Source: Caldifarciminota bacterium
Lineage (GTDB): Bacteria; Hydrothermota; UBA3073
NCBI GenBank assembly: GCA_030606335.1
Contig: JAUWGP010000026.1
Location: 1 to 38,034 of the forward strand
Direction of reading: 5' to 3'
Length of the DNA: 38,034 nucleotides
The notes under the pieces are model-generated. The model worked only from the letters and a program-made list of their open reading frames with translations, was not told the origin of the DNA and ran no database searches. Below are positions 1 to 6,846 of the stretch, piece after piece (position 1 is the first letter of the stretch; the number at the start of each line of letters is the position of its first letter). Made by a program: the position numbers and the translations under genes.

Positions 1-93
1 AGGATAGAATATGAAGGAGTTTTTTTGTTATGTGATATCTCGTGGTAAAAGGAGTGAGTTTATATTCTATCTCTTATCTCTTAGCCTGACCCC
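1..93. repeat. Right part of a MITE-like inverted-repeat element (copy A), cut by window edge
   Basis: Bases 1-99 are the same as 1009-1107 apart from one substitution (a at 95, g at 1103). The segment ends in the 26-bp arm at 68-93 that closes the complete copy at 928-1101. The left arm would lie before the window. Elements ending in GGGGTCAGGCT/AGCCTGACCCC resemble, from memory, the ends associated with IS200/REP-type tyrosine transposases; no transposase is present here. Confidence 0.75.
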
Positions 94-132
94 CATTTCA
101 AGGAAGTACACTCTTGTATAAACGAAATTTCC

Positions 133-161
133 TTGACAATTTATTTTAAATATGGTAGAAT
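133..161 (+). promoter_or_regulatory. Sigma-70-type promoter for the PNPOx-like gene
   Basis: TTGACA at 133-138 and TAGAAT at 156-161 are separated by 17 bp. Transcription would start near 168, giving a leader of roughly 280 nt that includes the GC-rich hairpin pair at 252-418. Confidence 0.6.
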
Positions 162-251
162 ACAACAACATCATAATATATGGTATAACACTACAACATC
201 CATCTAATTCTTAGTATATTGAAATCCTGGGAAAAATAATATGAAAAACCA

Positions 252-418
252 TTCACCCCGCCTTTGGCGGGGCAGGTAGGTCACAGAGTAAATTTAATTC
301 TTCTGTGCTTTCCAAATATTTATGTCTTTTATTCTACAGGGATCTAAAGAGATTTAAATAGAAATATCTTTTATTTTTCAATCTATTAAATCCTTTTCCC
401 CGCCTCTGGCGGGGTGAA
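252..418. repeat. Element bounded by two GC-rich hairpins in inverted orientation
   Basis: CCCCGCC-TTT-GGCGGGG at 256-272 and CCCCGCC-TCT-GGCGGGG at 398-414 are each a perfect 7-bp stem with a 3-base loop. Their outer flanks (ttca before the first, tgaa after the second) are also inverted, so the 167-bp block could fold as a unit. Bases 278-309 inside it are nearly the reverse complement of 6679-6709, linking it to the CACAGAG repeat family elsewhere in the window. With the promoter, this accounts for most of the 450-bp gene-free start of the window. Confidence 0.6.
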
Positions 419-450
419 TCTGTAGTTAATTCCTACAACTAGGAGGAGAT

Positions 451-882
451 ATGTCTGAAAAATTAGAAGTCCTGAAAAACGAGGTTTGGGGTCATTTCAA
501 ACCTATCCAGTTCATCTATTTAGCAACCTGTGAGGGAAATAAGCCAAAGGTTAGACCAGTAACCCTGGTATATTTCAATGATAAATTCTGGGTTGCAACT
601 GGAATGAAAGCTGCAAAAACAAAACAGATAAAGGAGAATGAAAATATCGAATTCTGTCTTTTGTTGAAAAAAGGTGAAAACAGTGGATATATCAGAGGTG
701 ACGGGATAGTTAATATCATCCAGGATAGAGAAACGAAGAAACTGCTGGCGGATAATATTCCCTTTTTTAAGGATTACTGGGAAGACTCAGATGACCCGAA
801 TTTTGCTCTACTTGAAATTGTTATCAAAGGGATTGAGTATTTAAAACCAGGAGAATTTGCTTCAGAAAGATTTGCAGTATAA
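451..882 (+). CDS. Pyridoxamine 5'-phosphate oxidase-like flavin-binding protein
   Basis: A 143-residue protein with the split-barrel pattern of the PNPOx-like superfamily: an N-terminal strand containing IYLATCEGNKPKVRPV, then LVYFNDKFWVAT, a TKQIKENENIEFCLL segment and a late GYIRGDGIV strand. Proteins of this fold bind FMN, F420 or haem and reduce or oxidise small molecules; the substrate cannot be read from the sequence. It is shorter than true PdxH (about 210 residues) and lacks the PdxH C-terminal region, so vitamin B6 synthesis is unlikely. The start is set by a strong AGGAGGAG about 6 nt upstream. It stands alone between two copies of a MITE-like repeat, behind its own promoter and a long leader. 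Confidence 0.85.
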   Translation: MSEKLEVLKNEVWGHFKPIQFIYLATCEGNKPKVRPVTLVYFNDKFWVATGMKAAKTKQIKENENIEFCLLLKKGENSGYIRGDGIVNIIQDRETKKLLADNIPFFKDYWEDSDDPNFALLEIVIKGIEYLKPGEFASERFAV

Positions 883-927
883 AAGAGATATACCTACCCT
901 ACTTATAAGGAGCGACAGTTTAAAAAT

Positions 928-1101
928 GGGGTCAGGCTAAGAGATAAGAGATAACTACTTAGCATAAAGTGAAAGTTATGGTAGTTTTGTAATATGCTTA
1001 GAAAACCGAGGATAGAATATGAAGGAGTTTTTTTGTTATGTGATATCTCGTGGTAAAAGGAGTGAGTTTATATTCTATCTCTTATCTCTTAGCCTGACCC
1101 C
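928..1101. repeat. Complete MITE-like element (copy B), 26-bp terminal inverted repeats
   Basis: Arms at 928-953 and 1076-1101 are perfect 26-bp reverse complements, each containing GGGGTCAGGCT and two AGATAAG-like units. A further internal inverted pair (GATAGAATAT at 1011-1020 and its complement near 1070-1079) makes the whole 174 bp highly foldable. There is no coding capacity. The right part matches bases 1-99. It accounts for most of the gap between 882 and 1167. Confidence 0.75.
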
Positions 1102-1129
1102 CGTTTCTCATTATAACTTAATTTTTTTC

Positions 1130-1158
1130 TTGACAACTACATAAAATTATGATATAAT
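1130..1158 (+). promoter_or_regulatory. Consensus promoter, probably giving a leaderless mRNA
   Basis: Perfect TTGACA (1130-1135), 17-bp spacer and perfect TATAAT (1153-1158). The ATG of the next gene starts 8 nt after the -10 box and no ribosome-binding site lies between, so the transcript should begin at or within 1-2 nt of the start codon. Confidence 0.8.
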
Positions 1159-1166
1159 GAATATCT

Positions 1167-2267
1167 ATGTTCTATATTATAGCCATACTCTTATCGATTT
1201 CCCCTCCTGGTGATGTTCGGCCATACGATACACCAAATGATGACGGTCAATGTATAACTGTCGAGTGGGACTTATCAACCGATGATGATTTATTGGGTGG
1301 TTACGAGATATGGAGAAGTGAAACTCCAGATACAGGTTTTATAATGGTCGGGTTTGTAGGAAGGGGTATATCACGGTTCAGAGATATAGACGGCTTAGAA
1401 AATAGAATCGAATATTACTACAAGATAAGGGGGCGTACAAGAGAATTCGAACACACCGAATTTTGTCTTGTGTCCCCACCATCGGTCTGTACCTACCAAT
1501 GGTTTAATACTAACAAGATCAATGTCCTTGTTGCACTTGCAATCTTCCTGTCAATTCTACTATATTTTGTTAAAACCGCAAAAAGGGGCAAGGGTTTCTT
1601 TGTTAGGAAGATTGCGGGACTGGATGCAGTTGATGAAGCCGTTGGCAGGGCTACTGAGATGGGCAGAGGTGTTCTGTATGTTCCAGGACTATCTACTATG
1701 TCTGATGTAGCGACTATTGCATCGATAAACATATTACAGAGAGTTGCAAAGAAGGTTGCAGAATACGACACACCTCTTATAGTACCAAACAGGGACCCAA
1801 TAGTATATATGGTAGCAAGACAGGTTGTTAAAGAGGGTTATATGGAGGCAGGAAAACCGGATTCCTTTGATGAAGATAATGTCTTCTTCGTTACACAGAG
1901 TCAATTTGCATATGCCGCAGCTGTAGATGGTATAATGTTAAGAGAAAAACCTGCTACAAACCTATTCTTAGGAATGTTCTGGGCAGAATCACTCCTTTTG
2001 GCTGAGACAGGGCATATGACAGGTGCTGTACAGATAGCAGGCACAGATGCAGTACATCAGCTTCCTTTCTTTGTTACTGCCTGTGATTACACAATCATAG
2101 GCGAGGAACTGTATGCAGCATCTGCCTATCTCTCTAAAGAACCTATCTTGTTGGGTAGTATAAAGGCGCAGGACTGGGGAAAACTAATTATCCTATTTCT
2201 GGTAATAGTGGGGATTATAGGGAGTATATTTGGAACTCATTTTATTGCAAACCTTCTTACAGTATAA
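1167..2267 (+). CDS. Fibronectin type III / DUF6754 membrane protein
   Basis: A 366-residue protein. A short N-terminal hydrophobic stretch precedes a fibronectin-type-III-like domain (about residues 12-105: VEWDLSTDDDLLGGYEIWRS, then YYYKIRGRT). A transmembrane helix follows at about 117-136. A conserved domain at about 145-330 resembles DUF6754 (ADxAVGRATEMGRG-like start, ITA/AGTDAVHQLPFF core), and a C-terminal helix lies at about 338-360. The function is unknown. The topology suggests an exported sensor-like Ig domain joined to a cytoplasmic domain, with the C-terminus anchored. It has its own consensus promoter and no Shine-Dalgarno sequence. It is convergent with the FlgD/OmpA-like gene 35 bp away. 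The family name is from memory; the membrane segments are visible. Confidence 0.8.
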   Translation: MFYIIAILLSISPPGDVRPYDTPNDDGQCITVEWDLSTDDDLLGGYEIWRSETPDTGFIMVGFVGRGISRFRDIDGLENRIEYYYKIRGRTREFEHTEFCLVSPPSVCTYQWFNTNKINVLVALAIFLSILLYFVKTAKRGKGFFVRKIAGLDAVDEAVGRATEMGRGVLYVPGLSTMSDVATIASINILQRVAKKVAEYDTPLIVPNRDPIVYMVARQVVKEGYMEAGKPDSFDEDNVFFVTQSQFAYAAAVDGIMLREKPATNLFLGMFWAESLLLAETGHMTGAVQIAGTDAVHQLPFFVTACDYTIIGEELYAASAYLSKEPILLGSIKAQDWGKLIILFLVIVGIIGSIFGTHFIANLLTV

Positions 2268-2302
2268 AACCTTCCTTCACACTTCCAATTAACAAAAGAA
2301 TT

Positions 2303-3175
2303 CTAAAAGACAATCTTAATGTAGGAACTTTTATATATCACTTCCTCATAACCTGCTGCATTTATTACGGCATATTTTGGTATTATAAGTCTCTCTAAAA
2401 ACCACCCTCCTAATACCCTGGATCTCTTGCTTGATAGTAACTCATTCTTTGAATAAACCTCAATAGCAAGCTTAGTCTTGAAATTTTGTCTTATTATATC
2501 TGCTGTTTCTTCAAGCAGTATGATGCCATCTTCAATAATTCTGTCAGAATTCTCCTTAAATACCATATTTCCATTGAGAAGAATTATCCACACTCCTTTA
2601 TCCTTATAAAGGATACCTTTCAGCACAATCTCCCTGCCAACAACCCTTGATATATTTCCAAGTTTATCATAAGCCTCGCCACTGTATATATAAACTATAC
2701 CGGGATTCATCATCACTCCTTCATTACTCCTGCCATCCCAGTATATAGTTCTTGGAGGAACACCCTCACCTTCGTAACTTCTAAACTCTGTACCTTTTTC
2801 ATCTGTTATTACCATCTTCCATATTCTCACATCATATCCATAGACAGGGTTAAATAAGGCTACATAGTCTCTGACAATTGTTTTAAGCCAGGGTTTGATT
2901 ATTTGATCTGAGGCGAGTACAGGAAGTAGACTGGATGCAATCTCTGAGTTTGAAAGAAGCTGACTATCATATATGTACTCCTCTTCGCCAACATATGGTA
3001 TTACTGTCTCATAGGGGTCGAAATCGAGCTCAATTTGAGGTTTCTTCTCATCTATAACACCCTTGTATTCTCCCCTTATCTCTTCCTCGACCTTCTCTTC
3101 ATCCTGTGCTGTTAGATAAAAAACAAATGTAATCAAGATAAGAGAACTTACTATAAATACTATTTTACTCCTCAT
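2303..3175 (-). CDS. FlgD-Ig / degenerate OmpA-like (Pal-position) envelope protein
   Basis: A 290-residue protein with an N-terminal signal or anchor (hydrophobic residues 5-22). Residues about 111-185 look like a FlgD-type Ig domain (VRIWKMVITD, then YWDGRSNEG and NPGIVYIY). Residues about 192-290 follow the pattern of an OmpA/Pal domain: NMVFKENSDRIIEDGIILLEE as its first strand and helix, then IEVYSKN, LSSKRSRVLGGWFLE and a late AGYEE. The Asp that normally contacts diaminopimelate in OmpA-type domains is not recognisable; the following Arg (R251 or R253) remains. It is the last gene of the exbB-exbBD-exbD-tonB operon, 43 bp after tonB, with a GGAGG site before ATG. In that position it may play a Pal-like role, but peptidoglycan binding is doubtful. 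Confidence 0.7.
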   Translation of the reverse strand: MRSKIVFIVSSLILITFVFYLTAQDEEKVEEEIRGEYKGVIDEKKPQIELDFDPYETVIPYVGEEEYIYDSQLLSNSEIASSLLPVLASDQIIKPWLKTIVRDYVALFNPVYGYDVRIWKMVITDEKGTEFRSYEGEGVPPRTIYWDGRSNEGVMMNPGIVYIYSGEAYDKLGNISRVVGREIVLKGILYKDKGVWIILLNGNMVFKENSDRIIEDGIILLEETADIIRQNFKTKLAIEVYSKNELLSSKRSRVLGGWFLERLIIPKYAVINAAGYEEVIYKSSYIKIVF

Positions 3176-3218
3176 ATAATCATTCCTCCAATAACACTGT
3201 TATGTGATTAACTATGAC

Positions 3219-4184
3219 CTATACATTACCTAATACAAGTATAAATCTAAAGGTTATCGTTCCTGTATGAGTTATAGGACAGCTTTCCCATCTCCATTTC
3301 TCAAGTGTCTTCATAACCAGATTATCCCAATTACTATACCCGGAAGTATGAATAATTAGCATTCCCGGTTTTGGCTTACCATCAGGACCAACTGTCACTC
3401 GCACTGTCACGACAGCAGATAATCCTCTTTTAAGTGCCCAATCAGGATAGGATGAAAGAGGTTTCTCTAAAAGCTTCCTCTCGGCAAGAGCCCCGGCTAT
3501 TTCCACCTCTGTTGTTGTCTTCTTTTCTGGTGTCGTCTCAATCTCTGTAGTAATTTTTTTCTTACTGAAATCTGCTGTATGCGAATCATCCTTTAACTCT
3601 GATATATCTACCTTCTCCAGTTCTATTATCTGTCCCTTACTACCAGGTGATGTAAAAAGACCAACCTTTGCATCAAGATCCTCCCTGGTCTTGGGTAGAG
3701 CTATAGAGGGTTCCTCAAGTATCTCATTTATTGACTTACTTTCAGAACCTATACGTACTACCTCAACATCACCTGTTACATCGATGGCTTCATAAGAATT
3801 AAGGTTTATAGTTGCCTGTATATCTGCCAGCTCCTGTATCTTACCTATATCAATCTTAGCATCTGGTGGGGCAACCTCCATGGGTCTTACTATGTACAGT
3901 TTTTTTAACTCTGCCTCTAATTCTGGATCTATCTTCTGGCGATTTAATCTATCCCTCAGGGCATCCACAATACTCTTTGTTGGTTCTGGCTGTGATATAG
4001 GTTGGGGAGGTTCTTTTATCTTTTTCTCTTCCTCTTTCTCTTTATCTTCCTTTTCTTCGATGAACTCGATTCTGTGCAATCGTGCATCGTGCTCTCTGGT
4101 TACTGACTGAACCTCAACAAAAAGAAACACACTAAAATGAATAATAAGCGAGATAAAGATATATCTTGTAAACCTTGTATTCAT
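3219..4184 (-). CDS. tonB: TonB-family energy transducer
   Basis: A 321-residue protein with classic TonB layout. A single N-terminal membrane helix (about 8-27) carries S12 and H16, the S-x3-H pair that TonB uses to couple to ExbB/ExbD. A charged Lys/Glu stretch then a Pro-containing linker (about 45-72) follows, then a long periplasmic middle region. A C-terminal TonB domain (about 240-321) includes YPDWALKRGLSAVVTVRVTV, PDGKPKPG and ALEKWRW-like VMKTLEKWRWES. It would transmit proton-motive force from the Exb complex to an outer-membrane or periplasmic partner. No TonB-dependent receptor is in the window. It lies between exbD and the FlgD/OmpA-like gene on the same strand. No clear ribosome-binding site. 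Confidence 0.88.
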   Translation of the reverse strand: MNTRFTRYIFISLIIHFSVFLFVEVQSVTREHDARLHRIEFIEEKEDKEKEEEKKIKEPPQPISQPEPTKSIVDALRDRLNRQKIDPELEAELKKLYIVRPMEVAPPDAKIDIGKIQELADIQATINLNSYEAIDVTGDVEVVRIGSESKSINEILEEPSIALPKTREDLDAKVGLFTSPGSKGQIIELEKVDISELKDDSHTADFSKKKITTEIETTPEKKTTTEVEIAGALAERKLLEKPLSSYPDWALKRGLSAVVTVRVTVGPDGKPKPGMLIIHTSGYSNWDNLVMKTLEKWRWESCPITHTGTITFRFILVLGNV

Positions 4185-4243
4185 AATAGGATATTCTAAT
4201 AATAATTATTCACAATAGATTTTCACAATCCTGGTATAAATAA

Positions 4244-4657
4244 TCAATCTTTTCCCTTCTGAGTAGTTGCTATTGATATATTATCTACACCAAGTGTCTT
4301 TGTAACCTGTATCACGGAAAGAACCGTCCCATGATACACATACTCATCTGCTCTTATTAAAACAGGCATAGACGGATTATTATCCACTGCATATTTCAAG
4401 AGCTCAATATAACCATCCCAATTTGTTTCCGTTCCTCCAGGATTGTCAGGCCATGAGATCTCTATCCTATGGTCATCTGTTATAGTTATGGATATAGACT
4501 CTTCATTTCTCTCCTCAACTGTGTATGCAGAAGGTAACGAAACCTTGAGGCTCCCAGTCATCGATATAACCGGAATGGTCACCATGAGTGTTATGAGTAT
4601 AGTGAAAGCTACATCAGAGAGCGGTGTTACATTTATACGAGCTTTCTTTACCTTCAT
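4244..4657 (-). CDS. exbD: ExbD/TolR-family biopolymer transport protein
   Basis: A 137-residue protein, normal length for ExbD/TolR. The N-terminal INVTPLSDVAFTILITLMVT contains the hallmark membrane aspartate (D15) that carries protons between the ExbB pentamer and ExbD. The periplasmic domain (about 45-137) ends with VLIRADEYVYHGTVLSVIQ, the usual strand-helix pattern. It lies 21 bp after the ExbB-ExbD fusion gene and 59 bp before tonB. Because the fusion's own ExbD part lacks this aspartate, this free subunit is likely the only protonatable ExbD of the complex. Confidence 0.92.
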   Translation of the reverse strand: MKVKKARINVTPLSDVAFTILITLMVTIPVISMTGSLKVSLPSAYTVEERNEESISITITDDHRIEISWPDNPGGTETNWDGYIELLKYAVDNNPSMPVLIRADEYVYHGTVLSVIQVTKTLGVDNISIATTQKGKD

Positions 4658-4678
4658 ATGATACCAAGTTGATATTAA

Positions 4679-5785
4679 TTAGTACGAAATCTTATTTTCT
4701 TTACGCTTAAGAAGTGCAATTTTGACGGCACCTGCAATTTTTGCCCTGTCTATTAAGTCTACAACATCCTTATGGTATATTGTGGTATGGGCAGAGATTA
4801 AAACTATCCTCATCGGACTGCGTAATAGAAGCTGGTGCATTATTTCATCCTGTCTTTTCCTGTCTTCGGGATTATCTATTTTACCGAACACCTCTTCATT
4901 TATGAACACAGTACTGTCTCTGGCAATATACATATTTAGTTTCACCTCTGTCTTCTTCTCATCTTTCTGCGTTGTATGTGCCCTTGTTAATGAAGGTGTC
5001 GATACAGCAATATTTGACTGATACATCAATGGAGCAAACATCATAAAGAAAAGTATTAAAAGCATCGCCACACTTATACCCGGGGTCAAGGCCTCTGCTG
5101 TAGATGATATATCCTCTCTTTTCTCATAACTTCTTGTTCTCCTCACTCTGGTAGGGGTTTTGTCCATTATATTCTCTTGAGATAGAATGAGCAGGAGCTC
5201 TCTTGAACCAATGAACAGTTTATCAACAATAGAGTCTACATCTTTAGAGAAGTAACCATACATAATCGCTGCAGGAACTGCAATTATTATACCAATAGCT
5301 GTTGTCACAAGAGCAACTGCTATACCAAGCATCATCCCCTTTGGCGAACCACCACCAACAGCTGCCATAGCCAAAAATGCCTGAATTATTCCTATTACTG
5401 TGCCCAGCAACCCAAGCAAAGGTGAGATATATGCTATAGTAGAAAGTGTGCCTACATGGCTTTCAAGTTTTATCTTCTCCTCAGAAATACTATAATCCAG
5501 TTCGTTGTATAAGGCATCTCTGCTAAAATTAGCCCTAGATAGTCCAGACTTGCAGACTCTTGCAAATGGATGATTGGTGGAACCAACATATTCCACCGCA
5601 CCATTTATATCTTTCCTGGATAAAAAATCTCTTATCCTTCCAAGAAACACATCATAGTTAAATCTCATTCTCAAGAGAAGAACTAACCTATCAAGTATAG
5701 CGCCTAATGAAATGATAGAAATAACAGCAAGAGCTATTATTATAGGATTCTTTATAAGATCAAATATGAAAACACCAAGAATCAT
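4679..5785 (-). CDS. ExbB-ExbD fusion protein with degenerate ExbD channel residue
   Basis: A 368-residue protein. Residues 1-205 are a complete ExbB/TolQ/MotA-type subunit: TM1 about 10-38, a cytoplasmic helical region, then SPLLGLLGTVIGIIQAF (121-137) and GIAVALVTTAIGIIIAVPAA (154-173). Channel threonines T129 and T162 are present; valine 157 stands where E. coli ExbB has Glu176. A charged linker (206-231) leads to an ExbD-like part: TPGISVAMLLILFFMMFAP (234-252), then a periplasmic domain to about 360 ending VLISAHTTIYHKDVVDLIDRA. In ExbD the motif is TP-x-x-D; here S238 replaces the Asp. The gene lies 7 bp after exbB and 21 bp before exbD. A single-polypeptide ExbB-ExbD is unusual. The domain calls are firm; the functional consequence is inferred. 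Confidence 0.88.
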   Translation of the reverse strand: MILGVFIFDLIKNPIIIALAVISIISLGAILDRLVLLLRMRFNYDVFLGRIRDFLSRKDINGAVEYVGSTNHPFARVCKSGLSRANFSRDALYNELDYSISEEKIKLESHVGTLSTIAYISPLLGLLGTVIGIIQAFLAMAAVGGGSPKGMMLGIAVALVTTAIGIIIAVPAAIMYGYFSKDVDSIVDKLFIGSRELLLILSQENIMDKTPTRVRRTRSYEKREDISSTAEALTPGISVAMLLILFFMMFAPLMYQSNIAVSTPSLTRAHTTQKDEKKTEVKLNMYIARDSTVFINEEVFGKIDNPEDRKRQDEIMHQLLLRSPMRIVLISAHTTIYHKDVVDLIDRAKIAGAVKIALLKRKENKISY

Positions 5786-5792
5786 ATAATCA

Positions 5793-6416
5793 TTACCTCT
5801 TTCCTGACTTGCTCAATATCACCATCAATTCCTTTGAGGCAATTTCAATTCTCTGAATAATTGAATCAACCCTGCCAGAGAAAACACTAAATAATATAGC
5901 TGATGGAACGGCAATTATTATGCCTGTAGCAGTGGTAAGTAGTGCAACTGCAACGCCTGACATCATGGCAGTAGGGTCTGTGCCCCCTGCCTCTGCCATA
6001 CCTGAGAAGGCTTGTATAATACCGACAACTGTTCCGAGAAGCCCAAGAAGTGGGGCTATAAAGGCAATCGTAGAAAGTATCCCTACCCTGGTCTCCAGTT
6101 CTGCCCTCTCTTTCATCTGAGCCTTCTCAAGAGTATCATAGGTATCTTCTCTCGTAAGAGAAGACGTCTTAAGTCCTTCATACAATACCCTTGTAAGGGG
6201 TGAATTCTCAGTTCTACATTGATTGATTGCTGAGTCCAATCCCTCCTTTTCTATCTTTCTCTCTATCTCCTGCATTATCCTGCTTTCGTCAAATCTAACC
6301 TTTCTGAGATTAACAAACCTTTCAATTGCCACAACAATCATAACTGCTGCAGTTATTAGTAATACGATTATCCATGGTGAAGTCAAAAGTCCAACCAAGG
6401 TCGTTCCTGGTAGCAT
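5793..6416 (-). CDS. exbB: ExbB/TolQ-family proton channel protein
   Basis: A 207-residue protein, near the usual ExbB length. Its membrane segments are at about 12-32, 113-139 and 152-175. The conserved core APLLGLLGTVVGIIQAF is present, with T129 in GTV and T162 in LLTTATG. As in the downstream fusion, valine (V157) occupies the position of E. coli ExbB Glu176. It is clearly paralogous to the N-terminal half of the next gene, so the locus supplies two ExbB types that could form a mixed pentamer. It is the first gene of the operon, with AGGAGGG ahead of the ATG. I could not read a convincing promoter in the repeat-filled gap upstream. Confidence 0.92.
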   Translation of the reverse strand: MLPGTTLVGLLTSPWIIVLLITAAVMIVVAIERFVNLRKVRFDESRIMQEIERKIEKEGLDSAINQCRTENSPLTRVLYEGLKTSSLTREDTYDTLEKAQMKERAELETRVGILSTIAFIAPLLGLLGTVVGIIQAFSGMAEAGGTDPTAMMSGVAVALLTTATGIIIAVPSAILFSVFSGRVDSIIQRIEIASKELMVILSKSGKR

Positions 6417-6455
6417 GTTCCCTCCTGCTTATAATAATAGTATTTTCAAAAATCT

Positions 6456-6720
6456 AACCACAGAGAGCACAGAGAATCTTTAGTATTAAGGGATTATAAA
6501 AGATTTTTATTCCTTTCCTCTGTGACCTCACTATATAACTAATCTCTTTACTCAATATTTTATCACCGTTCTGTTATTTTTAGACGCTGATTTACACTGA
6601 TTGTTTTTTACTTCAAAGTTTTTTATTTATCTGTGAACATCTGTGATTATCTGTGGTTAATTTTAGTCTTTTGGGGAGAGCACAGAGAATTAAATTTACT
6701 CTGTGACCTCTGTGGTTTTT
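6456..6720. repeat. Cluster of CACAGAG/CTCTGTG repeat modules
   Basis: This fills most of the 430-bp gap between exbB and the TPR gene. It contains ACCACAGAG-GCACAGAG (6456-6475), CCTCTGTGACCTC (6517-6529), a block with ATCTGTG repeated three times (6629-6657), and a second module at 6679-6718. The last is the reverse complement of 278-309 with a one-base length difference. I see no open reading frame or clear promoter in this gap. Confidence 0.6.
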
Positions 6721-6846
6721 CTAATTCTTTCATATTCTATTTGACACTACCATAATAATCTACAGTAAAACACAATTTCAGAGAACACATAGATTCTAAT
6801 GATTTATAGGATCTTTCTTCCTCTTAGAATACTAAGTATATAGGAC

